Of a DNA stretch of 35,882 bases, positions 1 through 8,447 are shown one piece after another. The notes under the pieces are model-generated. The model saw nothing but the letters and a program-made list of their open reading frames with translations. It was not told the origin of the DNA and searched no databases. The number at the start of each line of letters is the position of its first letter. Position 1 is the stretch's first letter. This DNA is from Desulfobacteraceae bacterium (GTDB taxonomy: Bacteria > Desulfobacterota > Desulfobacteria > Desulfobacterales > Desulfosalsimonadaceae). Location: the NCBI GenBank assembly GCA_011390415.1, contig JAABSL010000011.1, forward strand, positions 1-35,882. The letters run 5' to 3'. The position numbers and the translations under genes were made by a program.

Positions 1-1487
1 TACCGGTAGCTGTAGGAAATGGCATTGGGCGGGCAGCCGATGACCAGCAGCAGGGCAAACGAAGTACACATGCCAAGTCCCAGGGCCAGGACGGTGGGAT
101 CGACCCCTTCCATCTGGGCCATGGGAATGACAATGGGCAGAATCAGGGCTGCGGCCGCAACATTTGCCATGGCATTGGTTACCAGGGCGCCGAACACGCC
201 CATGCCGATAAACAGCACCAGCCAGCCTTTTCCCTGAATCAGCGGGAAGAACAGATTGGCAAAATAATCGGCAGCCCCCGAATATCCCATGGCAAGGCCC
301 AATGAAATGCCGCCGCCGAAGATAAACAGGGCGGTTCCCCATTCGAGGTTGTCATTGATATGCTCCCATTTCAAGACCTTGAACAGGACCAGGGCGGTTA
401 CGCCCAGCATGCCGGTGATGGAATAATCGATGCCGTGAATGCCTTTGGTCAACCAGAAGGCAAAGGTTATGCCGATAATAGCGAGCGTCTTCTTTTCAAG
501 GACAGTAAAGGGGCCGATGTCTTCGGAAAATTCCGGGAGTTTGTATTTGGGATCGGGCCGGTACACCAGATAGACAATGCCCACGGCCGCGGGAACCGTC
601 AGCAGCGCTCCGGGCATGGCATACAGAATCCACTCAAAAAACGTGATTTCCAGGCCGGTGAATTCCTTTAAAAACGCCGCCGCCACCATGTTGCGCCCCC
701 CGCCGATGAGGGTGCCCATTCCCCCGGCGGAACAGGCAAAGGGCAGGGACAGCATCATGAATTTGGCCGTATTGGTGTTCGGCTCAATGCCGGCCGCCCG
801 CATCATGGGGAGCATGGTGACAATACCGATGGCGCAGGCCGCGGCATCATGCATCACCCCGGATGCCCAGCCCAGCCCCATGGCTATAATAAAGGTAAAT
901 CGGGTCACATTATTTCCGGCTTTTTTAATGATAAAATATCCCAGCCGTTTGGTCAGGCCCGCCTCATCCAGGGCAATGGCAATTATCAGGCAGACCATGA
1001 TAAAAATCACCACCGGATGCATATACGGCGCCCAGGCGTCTTTCGGGCTAGCCACTCCCATGACGACAAGGAACACACCGATACAGATGGCGGTTATTTC
1101 TAAAGGAATGGGCTCCACCACAAACAGGAAAATCAACACCACCAGCATGGCCAGAAAGCGTTTTGCGGAGGGTGATAATCCGTCCACATAATCCACCGTA
1201 ATCCCGGCTTCATCAATACCAGCCTCTTCTATGGCGGCCGCCTGCTGTTTCAGAAAATCGCCCGTGCCCGTATCCGTGCCGGGGTTTTTTGCTTCCAGAA
1301 TATAGGCTTTGGTCTTTTTATTCGGTTCTCCGGATAATTCAAAATGTCCGGCAACTGCTGAGTATAAATTTTGCCCGGTATCACCGCTGATTTTAAATTT
1401 TGTCCCTTCCGGCCGGGGCAGCATCATCACGATAACGCCCAGTAAAATGCCGATACAGAGTTTGAATCCGTTTGATTTAAAAAACAT
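1..1487 (-). CDS. DASS-family (SLC13-type) sodium:anion symporter, partial
   Basis: The C-terminal end lies outside the window; about 495 residues are visible. It is predicted to be an inner-membrane sodium-coupled carrier for sulfate, dicarboxylate or a similar anion. The start ATG has a good AAGGAG ribosome site. A first membrane helix (about residues 8-24) is followed by about 85 soluble residues, then a run of hydrophobic helices. The segment GCPPNAISY near the visible end is the family's second substrate-binding loop (SNT/PPN type), and GGGRN lies in the first half. The long loop after helix 1 should face the periplasm and is unusual for the family. It is the last visible gene of a kinase-receiver-receiver-transporter group, with a 158-bp gap to the receiver before it that holds a palindromic repeat. 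The substrate cannot be told from sequence. Confidence 0.85.
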   Translation of the reverse strand, partial: MFFKSNGFKLCIGILLGVIVMMLPRPEGTKFKISGDTGQNLYSAVAGHFELSGEPNKKTKAYILEAKNPGTDTGTGDFLKQQAAAIEEAGIDEAGITVDYVDGLSPSAKRFLAMLVVLIFLFVVEPIPLEITAICIGVFLVVMGVASPKDAWAPYMHPVVIFIMVCLIIAIALDEAGLTKRLGYFIIKKAGNNVTRFTFIIAMGLGWASGVMHDAAACAIGIVTMLPMMRAAGIEPNTNTAKFMMLSLPFACSAGGMGTLIGGGRNMVAAAFLKEFTGLEITFFEWILYAMPGALLTVPAAVGIVYLVYRPDPKYKLPEFSEDIGPFTVLEKKTLAIIGITFAFWLTKGIHGIDYSITGMLGVTALVLFKVLKWEHINDNLEWGTALFIFGGGISLGLAMGYSGAADYFANLFFPLIQGKGWLVLFIGMGVFGALVTNAMANVAAAALILPIVIPMAQMEGVDPTVLALGLGMCTSFALLLVIGCPPNAISYSYR

Positions 1488-1526
1488 ATCTGCTCCTTAT
1501 TAAAATACGCGAAATTGCTTTTTTGG

Positions 1527-1630
1527 GGCCTTGATCATTGTTTCGGCCAATGATGATCAGGGGCGCAGGGGCGAATGGCATTCGCCCATCCTGGCATAAC
1601 CGCAAACGGGCGTATTCCATACACCCCTAC
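1527..1630. repeat. Palindromic intergenic repeat, copy 1
   Basis: It contains GGGGCGAATGGCATTCGCCC, a self-complementary hairpin, and further on a degraded second palindrome (GGGCGTATTCCATACACCCC). The left end reads CCTTGATCATTGTTTCGGCC. The same parts recur at 18927-19059 and, as an end fragment, at 22265-22298. It sits in the gap between a receiver gene and the DASS gene. I see no coding capacity. Confidence 0.75.
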
Positions 1631-1645
1631 GATGACGCTGACCGA

Positions 1646-2074
1646 CTATTTCTTTTCCGGATTGAACGTTTCTATGCGTTTTGCATACGCCTCGTGAATT
1701 TTTTTAATCAGTTCATGCAGTTCACACGGTTTGGTCAGGTAATCAAAAGCGCCCAGCTTTATCCCTTCCCGGGCTGCTTCCTGGGAACCGTGACCCGTCA
1801 GCATGATGATTTTCATTTCCAGTCCCATCTGGTTGAAAATTTTTAAGACTTCGATGCCGTCCATGTCTTCCATTTTCAGGTCCAGAATGGCCACGTCAAA
1901 ATCTTCCCCCCGCACCGCCTTGATGGCATCGCCGCCGCTGAAGGCCTTGGTCACCTGGAAATTTCTTTTTTCCAGGCGGTTTGAGAGCACATTCACGTAA
2001 CCTTCTTCGTCATCCACAAGAAGCAGGCGGATGCGGTCTTTTTCAGGACCGGAATTTTTTTCCTGGCTGTGCAT
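1646..2074 (-). CDS. Stand-alone response regulator receiver
   Basis: This is a 142-aa CheY-like protein with a single receiver domain and no output domain. Acidic pocket residues D21-D22, the phospho-acceptor D65 (AILDLKMEDMDG), the TGHG switch region and the LTKPCE lysine are all present. I chose the ATG at 2074, which has an AGAGGAA site; the longer reading to 2197 would overlap the neighbouring receiver and adds non-conserved residues. It follows another receiver by 34 bp and precedes a DASS transporter, so it probably relays the signal of the Cache kinase at 2618-4306. With no DNA-binding domain, its output is likely protein-protein contact or phosphorelay. Confidence 0.9.
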   Translation of the reverse strand: MHSQEKNSGPEKDRIRLLLVDDEEGYVNVLSNRLEKRNFQVTKAFSGGDAIKAVRGEDFDVAILDLKMEDMDGIEVLKIFNQMGLEMKIIMLTGHGSQEAAREGIKLGAFDYLTKPCELHELIKKIHEAYAKRIETFNPEKK

Positions 2075-2108
2075 AATCGTTCCTCTTGATCTCTGATCCG
2101 GAGCTTGT

Positions 2109-2549
2109 TTAATCGTAACCACGCCGCAAGACCAGCTTTTCGATTCTTGCCTGTTCAATCTTTGCGTCATGGGATTTCTTTTTCTTGGCGGCTTCATCCA
2201 CTTTGGCCACCAGCGTGTCGATATCGCAGGGCTTCATCAGGTAATCAAAAGCGCCCAGTTTCATTCCCTCAATGGCCGTTTCCACGGTGGCATGACCGGT
2301 GAGCATGATCACTTCCTTGAGCGGATATCGCTTTTTAATTTCCTGCAACGCTTCAATGCCGTCCATGCCGGGCATTTTTACGTCCAGAATGATTACATCG
2401 ATTGCATCCTGTTTTTCCAGAACCTTAAGCGCTTCTTCGCCGCTGAATGCGGAAATAATTTTAAGCCCCCGCTTGTCAAGCCGTTTGGTCATGGTTTCCA
2501 CGAAAGGAACTTCATCATCCACCAGCATGACATAAGATGTTGTCGCCAT
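2109..2549 (-). CDS. Stand-alone response regulator receiver
   Basis: A 146-aa single receiver domain with D11-D12, phospho-acceptor D56 (IILDVKMPGMDG), TGHA and K106 (LMKPCD). After the domain comes a basic helical tail (KKKKSHDAKIEQARIEKL) ending RRGYD; the receiver at 23439-23867 ends similarly (RKGW). ATG at 2549 is placed 7 nt after AGGAG; the adjacent GTG at 2552 is too close to that site. It lies between the Cache kinase (69 bp upstream) and a second receiver (34 bp downstream), in an apparent operon with a DASS transporter. Confidence 0.92.
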   Translation of the reverse strand: MATTSYVMLVDDEVPFVETMTKRLDKRGLKIISAFSGEEALKVLEKQDAIDVIILDVKMPGMDGIEALQEIKKRYPLKEVIMLTGHATVETAIEGMKLGAFDYLMKPCDIDTLVAKVDEAAKKKKSHDAKIEQARIEKLVLRRGYD

Positions 2550-2617
2550 CACTTATCTCCTTTTTATTCTATTTTTTTAAAATTGATTCATTGTCATATG
2601 ATAATGTTCTGCGGCCG

Positions 2618-4306
2618 CTATTTTTGAAACGGAATCCAGATCCGAAACCGCGTCCCTTTTCCCACAGCACTTTGCACATCGATTTTCCCGCCCATCTTGT
2701 TGATGATCCCGTAACAGATGGAAAGTCCCAGTCCCGTGCCTTTGCCAACGGGTTTGGTGGTGAAAAACGGATCAAAAAGACGGGGAAGATTGGCTTCGGG
2801 AATGCCGGGGCCGTCGTCTTCCACCACAATGACGATATGTTCGGGTTCGATCTCGCTGATTTTGGTTGAAATATTAATCGTGCCCCCGGTTTTTTCCATG
2901 GCATCCAGGGCATTGTTTATCAGGTTCAGCATTACCTGCTGGATTTCGGACGGTGAAATGGTGATGTAGGGAAGGGTTTTCTGCAGCGCGGTCTTGATGA
3001 TCACCTTGTTGTATTTGGCCATCTGGCTCGACAGGTCGACGATTTCCATGATGATGTCATTGAGCTGCACGTCTTTAACGGTGCTGTCGGTTTTTCTGGC
3101 AAAACTCAGCAGCTTGTGAGTGATTTCCTTGCATCGCCGTCCCTGGGTGTTGATCTGGGTCAAAGCCCGCTTGAATTCATCCAGATTGTCGCTTTCGGAA
3201 AATTCTTCTTCTTCCAGCAAATCACCGATCCACCCGGCTTCTTCCACCATGATGGCCACGGGATTGTTGATTTCATGGGCAATGCCCGCGGCGAGCTCTC
3301 CGATGGATGCCATTTTTCCGGTTTCAATAATCTGCTGGTTCATGCCTTCTTTTTCCTGGTCCGCCCGCCGGATACGACGCACCAGGCGCCGGGTGGTGTA
3401 GTTGGCCATGAAAATAATTCCGCCGGCACCAAGAATAAAAATAATGAGCGCCAGGGTGCGCATTCGCCGCAAATCGGAAAAGGCATCCGCAGTCTGCTGC
3501 TTGACAATCAGCAGCCACTGGCCGTTTTTCAGACTTCCCACGCCGTACAAATTCTCCACCCCGCTTTCATCTGTTTGGCGGGTGATGAGAATTTTATTTT
3601 TTGTTTTTTCCACCGCGGACCAGAAAAATTCAAAGCTGTCGGGGTCCGGGGGGATATCCATGGCCGGCTGGGTTTGAAATTTGCCTTCCTGGTTTAAAAT
3701 AAATGCATACCCGGTTTTGCCAAGGCGTAAATTCTGCACCAGGGAATTGAAGGCCATGAAATCAATGGTGGCCCGGATAATAAACTCACGGCCGGCTTCA
3801 TCCTGCCTGACCGCCACGATAAAATGCGGGGTGCCCCGGAGCCCTAAAAACACGTCGCTGATATAGGTATCCTTTTGCCAGGCGGTTTTAAACCATTCCG
3901 CATCCGCATAATTGGCATTTTCAAGTTCCAGGGGGCCGGCATAGGCCGCCTGCATGCCGGAAGCATCCACAATGCCTAAATCCACAAACACGTTGCCGTA
4001 GTCATTGCGGAGAAACTGAAGTTTTTTCTGAAGAAATTCATCGTCATTAAGGGTTTCAAACGTTTTGGTCATTGCCAGAAACCGGATGTTGGCGAGTTTT
4101 TCGTTTAAAAAGGTGTCAATATTCTGCTTATGCTTCTGAACCAGCTCATTTAAATGGGCATAGGTTTTTTCATGATAAGATGCCTGAAACTGATGGAGCA
4201 GAATGCCGATCACCAGCAGCATAGGCGTGAAGGATACAATGATGGCGCTCAACACCATGTTCCGGGAAAGAGACGTATAATAATGGGTACTTTTGTCCTT
4301 GGTCAT
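2618..4306 (-). CDS. Cache-domain sensor histidine kinase
   Basis: An inner-membrane sensor kinase of about 562 aa. It has an N-terminal helix (about 17-40), a periplasmic dCache-type region (about 50-280) with the motif [15 protein letters not shown], a second helix (about 287-305), an H-box with the phospho-accepting H344 (GIAHEINNP), and HATPase boxes [15 protein letters not shown] and GKGTGLGLS. An in-frame TTG at 4372 or ATG at 4360 would lengthen it, but neither has a ribosome site, whereas ATG 4306 has AAGGAAAG about 10 nt upstream. It is a paralogue of the kinases at 16595-18286 and 24936-26696. It heads a group with two receivers and a DASS transporter and probably phosphorylates those receivers. 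The ligand is unknown. Confidence 0.9.
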   Translation of the reverse strand: MTKDKSTHYYTSLSRNMVLSAIIVSFTPMLLVIGILLHQFQASYHEKTYAHLNELVQKHKQNIDTFLNEKLANIRFLAMTKTFETLNDDEFLQKKLQFLRNDYGNVFVDLGIVDASGMQAAYAGPLELENANYADAEWFKTAWQKDTYISDVFLGLRGTPHFIVAVRQDEAGREFIIRATIDFMAFNSLVQNLRLGKTGYAFILNQEGKFQTQPAMDIPPDPDSFEFFWSAVEKTKNKILITRQTDESGVENLYGVGSLKNGQWLLIVKQQTADAFSDLRRMRTLALIIFILGAGGIIFMANYTTRRLVRRIRRADQEKEGMNQQIIETGKMASIGELAAGIAHEINNPVAIMVEEAGWIGDLLEEEEFSESDNLDEFKRALTQINTQGRRCKEITHKLLSFARKTDSTVKDVQLNDIIMEIVDLSSQMAKYNKVIIKTALQKTLPYITISPSEIQQVMLNLINNALDAMEKTGGTINISTKISEIEPEHIVIVVEDDGPGIPEANLPRLFDPFFTTKPVGKGTGLGLSICYGIINKMGGKIDVQSAVGKGTRFRIWIPFQK

Positions 4307-4666
4307 TAGGTCATTACTTTCCTTTTGATGACTGTCCAAGTAGCTAAGATCTAAATTCATTTTATTCGGCAAAATTAAACAAGGAGAAAAAATATCAAAC
4401 TGAAAAAAAAAAACAAGCAGAAACGGAACTGAGAATGTCTCTTTATTCTTTTTTCTGCATCCGATTTTTTTCTTCCCGTGAACGGTCCCATAAAAAGCTG
4501 CTGAAATAAGTTCAAAAGATTTAACAGCCAGTCTATTAGCAGATCTGATTTCTATATTTCACGAACAGCCATGCCAGATACTTTCAGGATTCATGCCAAA
4601 AAAAAGCCCCCAAAATTCAATAGAAAAGCGCAAAGAGCAGCCTTTTGATTGGGAAACGGTTTTAAT

Positions 4667-4687
4667 TTTTTTACACGTTGTAAAAAA
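4667..4687. promoter_or_regulatory. Putative enhancer-binding site (UAS) for the DsrC-like gene
   Basis: A perfect inverted repeat, TTTTTTACA-CGT-TGTAAAAAA, with 9-bp arms and a 3-bp centre. Its centre is 135 bp upstream of the -24 element of the sigma-54 promoter at 4812. The same palindrome with a different centre occurs at 18902-18922, also upstream of a sigma-54 promoter. The spacing is typical of NtrC-type activator sites. Confidence 0.65.
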
Positions 4688-4811
4688 TTTCGGCACTTTT
4701 TTCGCAAAAGCCCGTTACAAGGGCTTTCAGGAAATCACTCAACGCATACATGAACACGGTTTCAGGCTCTTGGGCGTTTACGGTATATTTTATATGTACA
4801 GAATTCACATA

Positions 4812-4827
4812 AGGCACGCCTGATGCA
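4812..4827 (+). promoter_or_regulatory. Putative sigma-54 (-24/-12) promoter
   Basis: The sequence AGGCACGCCTGATGCA has the invariant GG and GC separated by 10 bp and differs from TGGCAC-N5-TTGCA at only two less conserved positions. Transcription would start near 4838, giving a leader of roughly 47 nt before the DsrC-like ATG at 4885. Confidence 0.65.
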
Positions 4828-4884
4828 TAATGTAATTAAATATAAATGATATATTGCCATTATGAATATTAAGGAGATGAAATC

Positions 4885-5547
4885 ATGAAAGCGTTCACAT
4901 ACAAAAATAAAACATACGGTGTTGATGACCAGAATTTTCTGTTGGACTATTATGCATGGGATGAGGATTTTGCCAAAGGCATGGCCGCTGAACTGAATAA
5001 GAATGGGGAATTGACAGACCCGCACTGGGAAGTGATCCGGTTTATCAGAAATCGATTTGAGGAAACCGGCGTCTGTCCGGTAGTCCACGAAACCACAAGG
5101 CTGCTGGGGTTGAACATAAAAACATTGCAGGGTCTCTTTCCTACCGGCTACCTGCGCGGGGCCTGCCTGCTGGCAGGAATCAGCTACCGGCACGGGTGGG
5201 TCTATTTTTTTGGCGAGCCGTATTCCGTGTCACAAAAGAATGACCCGGAAGAAGCATACAAAAACAAGGTATACCGGGTCAATCTTTTCGGGTTTCTGGT
5301 GGATCCATCGGAATGGGATGAAAATTTCGCCGCCCGCAGGGCTTATGAAATGGATATGAAAAACAAGCTGACGGACAAACACTGGCAGATCATTAAATTC
5401 TTAAGGGATGGTTATGAAAAAAATCAAAAAATTCCCACAATTTATGAATGCTGTGAAGCCAATGATATCGATATCGATGAGTTTGCCACGCTGTTTCCGG
5501 CCGGCTATCATCGGGGAGCCCTCAAAATTGCGGGATTGCCAGGCTGA
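4885..5547 (+). CDS. Tandem double DsrC/TusE-like domain protein
   Basis: The 220-aa protein contains two DsrC-family domains (about residues 3-107 and 125-220). Each has the family pattern W-DE-FA, LTD-HW--I-F-R, then LFP-GY-RGA---AG. DsrC itself is a single domain of about 105 aa that carries sulfur as a trisulfide in dissimilatory sulfur metabolism, using CysB and the penultimate CysA. Domain 1 keeps a Cys at the CysB position (C94) but has Trp at the CysA position (W105, in HGWV where DsrC has TGCV). Domain 2 has Leu at CysB (L213) and stops before CysA. It therefore cannot work as standard DsrC; it resembles the regulatory cysteine-poor DsrC-like proteins (RspA type). ATG 4885 follows AAGGAG. 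It is monocistronic, with a sigma-54 promoter and upstream palindrome. Confidence 0.85.
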   Translation: MKAFTYKNKTYGVDDQNFLLDYYAWDEDFAKGMAAELNKNGELTDPHWEVIRFIRNRFEETGVCPVVHETTRLLGLNIKTLQGLFPTGYLRGACLLAGISYRHGWVYFFGEPYSVSQKNDPEEAYKNKVYRVNLFGFLVDPSEWDENFAARRAYEMDMKNKLTDKHWQIIKFLRDGYEKNQKIPTIYECCEANDIDIDEFATLFPAGYHRGALKIAGLPG

Positions 5548-5582
5548 GGACCGGGTATGGCTGTGGAAAGGAAATATTGATT

Positions 5583-6482
5583 TTATTCAGACGTCATGAT
5601 GCGATCTTCAGGATTTTCTCCGCTTGCGAAAACCTGGTGAATAATTTTGTTTTTACCGCTTTTTTTGGCAAAATACATTAGTTTATCCACAATCTGAATC
5701 ATATCTCCGACGGGAATAATAATCTGTTGAAACGTCCCCACCCCCATGCTGAAGGTGACAGGCCATCCCTGCCGGGTCATCTCCGCGCTCAGTTTCCGCT
5801 GGAGTTTTTTTGCCAGAAACAGGGCGCCGTCGGTGTCGGTTTCTACGAGCAGTATGCCCATTTCATCACCTCCGAACCGCACAGCCAGATCAATTTTCCG
5901 AACATTATGTAAAATTATTTTTGCCACCATTTTCAGGAGCCGGTCCCCGGCATCATGCCCGCATGTGTCATTAACGGTTTTGAAATTATCGATATCCAGA
6001 TAAATAAAGGACAGGGGATAGGCAAATCGTTGCGCCCGTTTAATTTCCAGTGCCGCTGTTTCAAAAAACGCCAGCCGGTTGGACATGCCGGTCAAGGAAT
6101 CGGTCCGGGCGATTTTTTTCTGTATTTCCAGGGATTTTCTGAATTCTGCCACCAGTACCGAGACAAAAATAAATATGATAAGCCGGAAGGTCTCGTTGAT
6201 AATCGGAACGTAGATATATGAAAATTGTTCGATCCGCAAAAAATCGGTTCCCAGCCAGACCAGGGTGCTGAAAATCGACAGGCCGAGACCCGCCCGTCGG
6301 CCGTCATACCAGGAAGAAAAGACAATGGGGAACATGAAAAATACGGAAAGTGCGTATCCCGGGCCGGTGAAGTGACTTATCAGCCCCACCAGCAGAACCA
6401 TGCCGACGGCGCTGAAAGTCCGAACACCCGGACCCATTCGTTCCGCGAAGTGGTTTGCTTTTTTAAAAGCCGGAAAAAGCAT
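5583..6482 (-). CDS. Membrane-bound GGDEF protein (putative diguanylate cyclase)
   Basis: A 299-aa protein with four to five hydrophobic helices in residues 23-113, resembling an integral-membrane sensor, followed by a GGDEF domain (about 125-285). The DIDNFK metal and nucleotide motif, DSLTGMSNR, and the active loop GGDEM (204-208) are visible; the usual Phe is Met. An RxxD inhibitory site (RKID, 195-198) stands five residues before the loop, as in product-inhibited cyclases. Synthesis of c-di-GMP is likely but the F-to-M change leaves some doubt. I prefer ATG 6482, just after AGGGGGA; an upstream GTG at 6596 would overlap the stress-protein gene by 13 bp and lacks a good ribosome site. It is downstream of a universal stress protein and convergent with the DsrC-like gene. 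Confidence 0.85.
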   Translation of the reverse strand: MLFPAFKKANHFAERMGPGVRTFSAVGMVLLVGLISHFTGPGYALSVFFMFPIVFSSWYDGRRAGLGLSIFSTLVWLGTDFLRIEQFSYIYVPIINETFRLIIFIFVSVLVAEFRKSLEIQKKIARTDSLTGMSNRLAFFETAALEIKRAQRFAYPLSFIYLDIDNFKTVNDTCGHDAGDRLLKMVAKIILHNVRKIDLAVRFGGDEMGILLVETDTDGALFLAKKLQRKLSAEMTRQGWPVTFSMGVGTFQQIIIPVGDMIQIVDKLMYFAKKSGKNKIIHQVFASGENPEDRIMTSE

Positions 6483-6583
6483 GTTCCCCCTAAAAATTTG
6501 CAAGGGCGGGTGCAGGCTTGCCGGTTGAAAATGAGGCGGCTCCCTGTCAGAAGTCATTGCGGAATTGTCGGCAAACACTTGTC

Positions 6584-7513
6584 TTACACCACCCACACCG
6601 TATGGTGGCTGCCCCCGTGAATTACTTTGTTGGAAACCCGCCCCAGTAAAAATGCTTCAACGTTTGAAATCCCGCGTCGGCCGACGGCAATGGCACTGCA
6701 TCGGTTTTCTTTGGCTTCCCGGATAATGGCGCCGGCCCGGCTGAATTCGCCGGAAATAATTTTTTGTGAAATTTTTGAAGGATCCAGCCCGGCGCGGACG
6801 AGTTTTTCCTTTAAAGCATCAAAAAAAGTTTCCATTTCCATCCGGGCAAGTTCGAACCGGTCCATGGGAATCTTCAGGTCGGGACATTCCGGAATAATCG
6901 CATCAAACCCCCGGATGACATGAAACAACACCACTTCATGGTCTGCCCCGCCGATATAGGAGCCCACAAATTCGGCCATCTTTTCGGATGATTCCGAACC
7001 GTCCACGGCCAGGAGGATTTTTTTATTCAGCGGAGAATCGCCCACAATGATCAGGGGGATAACCCCGATCTTTGAAAACAGCTTGCTGGCGACACTGCCC
7101 ATGGAGAAACTGACCAGTGCGCCGAATCCGTGCCGGGCCATGGCCACCGCACCATAACCGGTTTCCGCTTCTTTGACGATATCCCTGGCAATGCCTGCCT
7201 GCCGGTTCCGGATTTTAACTTTAATGGATGACGGATCAAACCCGGAATTGACAAACAGCGTCCGGGCATTTTCCATAAAATTTTCAATATGCTTTCTTTT
7301 TTGCTCTTCCCAGGAACGGAGCTGACGGATCGCGTCTTTCTTTTCGGGCTGATTTTCAAGATCCCAGTAGCACTCCGGCACGGGATCAAATACATGAAAC
7401 AATACCACCTGGAATCCGTCCGGGGACAGGGTATTGCAAAGATATTGGACGGTTTTTAAGGAACGTTCCGAACCATCGGCCAGAACCAGTATGCTTTTGG
7501 AATGTTTGGTCAT
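6584..7513 (-). CDS. Universal stress protein, tandem UspA domains
   Basis: A 309-aa cytoplasmic protein made of two UspA domains (about 1-150 and 155-309). Domain 1 starts SILVLADGSERS and has the ATP-binding-type run HGFG(...)MGSVASK; domain 2 starts KILLAVDGSESS and ends with VGRRG(...)GRVSNKV, so both look capable of nucleotide binding. ATG 7513 has AGGAGG six bases upstream; the longer reading to 7552 has no such site. It is clearly paralogous to the protein at 11290-12219; both end in HTVWVV or FTVWMV after VSNKVIH. A sigma-70-like promoter lies at 7603-7632. The GGDEF gene follows it and may share its transcript. Confidence 0.93.
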   Translation of the reverse strand: MTKHSKSILVLADGSERSLKTVQYLCNTLSPDGFQVVLFHVFDPVPECYWDLENQPEKKDAIRQLRSWEEQKRKHIENFMENARTLFVNSGFDPSSIKVKIRNRQAGIARDIVKEAETGYGAVAMARHGFGALVSFSMGSVASKLFSKIGVIPLIIVGDSPLNKKILLAVDGSESSEKMAEFVGSYIGGADHEVVLFHVIRGFDAIIPECPDLKIPMDRFELARMEMETFFDALKEKLVRAGLDPSKISQKIISGEFSRAGAIIREAKENRCSAIAVGRRGISNVEAFLLGRVSNKVIHGGSHHTVWVV

Positions 7514-7602
7514 TTTCGCCTCCTGTATTTTTGGATGAGGGGAAAGACGCATTCTGAAACCACCGGTCCGGCAGTTTCAATATTGAACCTGAATTTAATA
7601 TA

Positions 7603-7632
7603 ATTTTACAAAACTTTGCCAGGCATTGTCAA
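7603..7632 (-). promoter_or_regulatory. Putative sigma-70 promoter for the stress protein gene
   Basis: On the minus strand, TTGACA (7632-7627) and TAAAAT (7608-7603) are separated by 18 bp, about 90 bp upstream of the ATG at 7513. The surrounding AT-rich sequence supports it. No sigma-54 motif is seen for this gene, unlike its paralogue. Confidence 0.5.
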
Positions 7633-7694
7633 AAATAATTGAAGATATCCTCATCCTCTCAGGGGCGCGATGTCCATCAGCTGATGTCTCCTGT

Positions 7695-8447
7695 TTAATC
7701 AGCGCCGAACTTCAGCTGATAAGCCCGTTCAACCAGTTCCGCGGCCGAATCCGCTTCCGACAGGTGATCCCGGTTGATCACCAGATCGAACTCATAGGGA
7801 GAGGCCTCTTTTTTCTTAAAGTTCTTCTTAAAAAAATCCCGCTGTTTTTTGTCCTCGTCATCGAGCTTTTTGGCCGCATCCGATTCACTGATGCCCATGA
7901 TAGCTGCCACCCGCCGGGCCCGGTGGTCTTTTGAACTGATAAACCGGACGGCCAGAACCTGTTCCCGGGGCAGCATGAGATGGGTTGCCCGGCCCACAAA
8001 CAGGGTGGGTTTGTCATCTGAAAGAGAATAGACGGCGGCTAACAGATGCCGCATATAGTCGCCCATGGTAAACGATTTTTCACCGAACAGCATGGCCCCG
8101 AAATTATTCATGGCGCCGGGATGGCATTCGTCAAAAAAATTCACCGTGTCCTTGTTCAGGTCCGCGTTATTGGCGATGTATTCCAGAATTTCACGATCAA
8201 CGACCCGCAGACCGGTTCGTTTCGAAACCAGATCCGCGATTTCAAGGGCGCCCACGCCGATTTTGCGGGAGAAACTGATGCAGTTATGCGTTCTTGCCAA
8301 CGCTTTTTTCTCTTTGACCGCGGCCAGCCGTTTTTTTTCCCATTCCCGGATACACTGGCCGGCCATCTGCTCCGCGGTTTTTCTTTTTGCCGCCCGCCCG
8401 GCATACATTCCCGGCACATAGTGGGTATTGTTTGTATGGTCTGTCAT
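7695..8447 (-). CDS. Cytidylate-kinase-like family protein
   Basis: The 250-aa protein has a charged helical N-terminus (about 1-52) followed by a P-loop kinase fold of the cytidylate-kinase-like family (Cytidylate_kin2 type). Visible are ISFSRKIGVGALEIA at the nucleotide loop, VVDREILEYIA, and FVGRATHLMLP followed by the LID-like RRVAAIMGISESDA. The loop has no GxxGxGK[ST], so it is not a normal NMP kinase and catalytic activity is uncertain. Its ATG overlaps the stop of the acyl-CoA synthetase gene by ATGA, indicating translational coupling; an AGGAGGG site lies upstream. A related domain is fused to a receiver at 26703-27932. Family members are often found beside signalling and stress genes, but no substrate is established. 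Confidence 0.8.
   Translation of the reverse strand: MTDHTNNTHYVPGMYAGRAAKRKTAEQMAGQCIREWEKKRLAAVKEKKALARTHNCISFSRKIGVGALEIADLVSKRTGLRVVDREILEYIANNADLNKDTVNFFDECHPGAMNNFGAMLFGEKSFTMGDYMRHLLAAVYSLSDDKPTLFVGRATHLMLPREQVLAVRFISSKDHRARRVAAIMGISESDAAKKLDDEDKKQRDFFKKNFKKKEASPYEFDLVINRDHLSEADSAAELVERAYQLKFGAD

Larger units (their letters stand above)
4307..4884. other. Intergenic region between operon A and the DsrC-like gene
   Basis: This 578-bp gap has no convincing gene. It holds the palindrome at 4667-4687, a stem AAAGCCC/GGGCTTT at 4707-4727 with a 7-nt loop and no T-run, the sigma-54 promoter at 4812-4827 and the DsrC-like ribosome site (AAGGAG, 4871-4876). The part nearest the kinase gene (4380-4560) is AT-rich with homopolymer runs. 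Two near-miss sigma-54 promoters face the kinase gene at 4561-4598. Confidence 0.7.

Noticed and set aside
1510-1533. GG-N10-GC spacing upstream of the partial DASS gene
   Set aside because: The surrounding bases (AGGCCC and AAGCA) match the sigma-54 consensus poorly, and no TTTTACA-type palindrome lies upstream.
4307-4372. Longer N-terminus of the first Cache kinase from a TTG at 4372
   Set aside because: Neither TTG 4372 nor ATG 4360 has a ribosome site, while ATG 4306 does; the added 22 residues are not seen in the paralogues.
4593-4823. 76-aa plus-strand reading frame upstream of the DsrC-like gene
   Set aside because: It has no ribosome site, no recognisable domain, and it runs through the UAS palindrome, a hairpin and most of the sigma-54 promoter.
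7675-7686. Palindrome CATCAGCTGATG after the kinase-like gene
   Set aside because: It has no loop or T-run and occurs once; not convincing as a terminator or operator.
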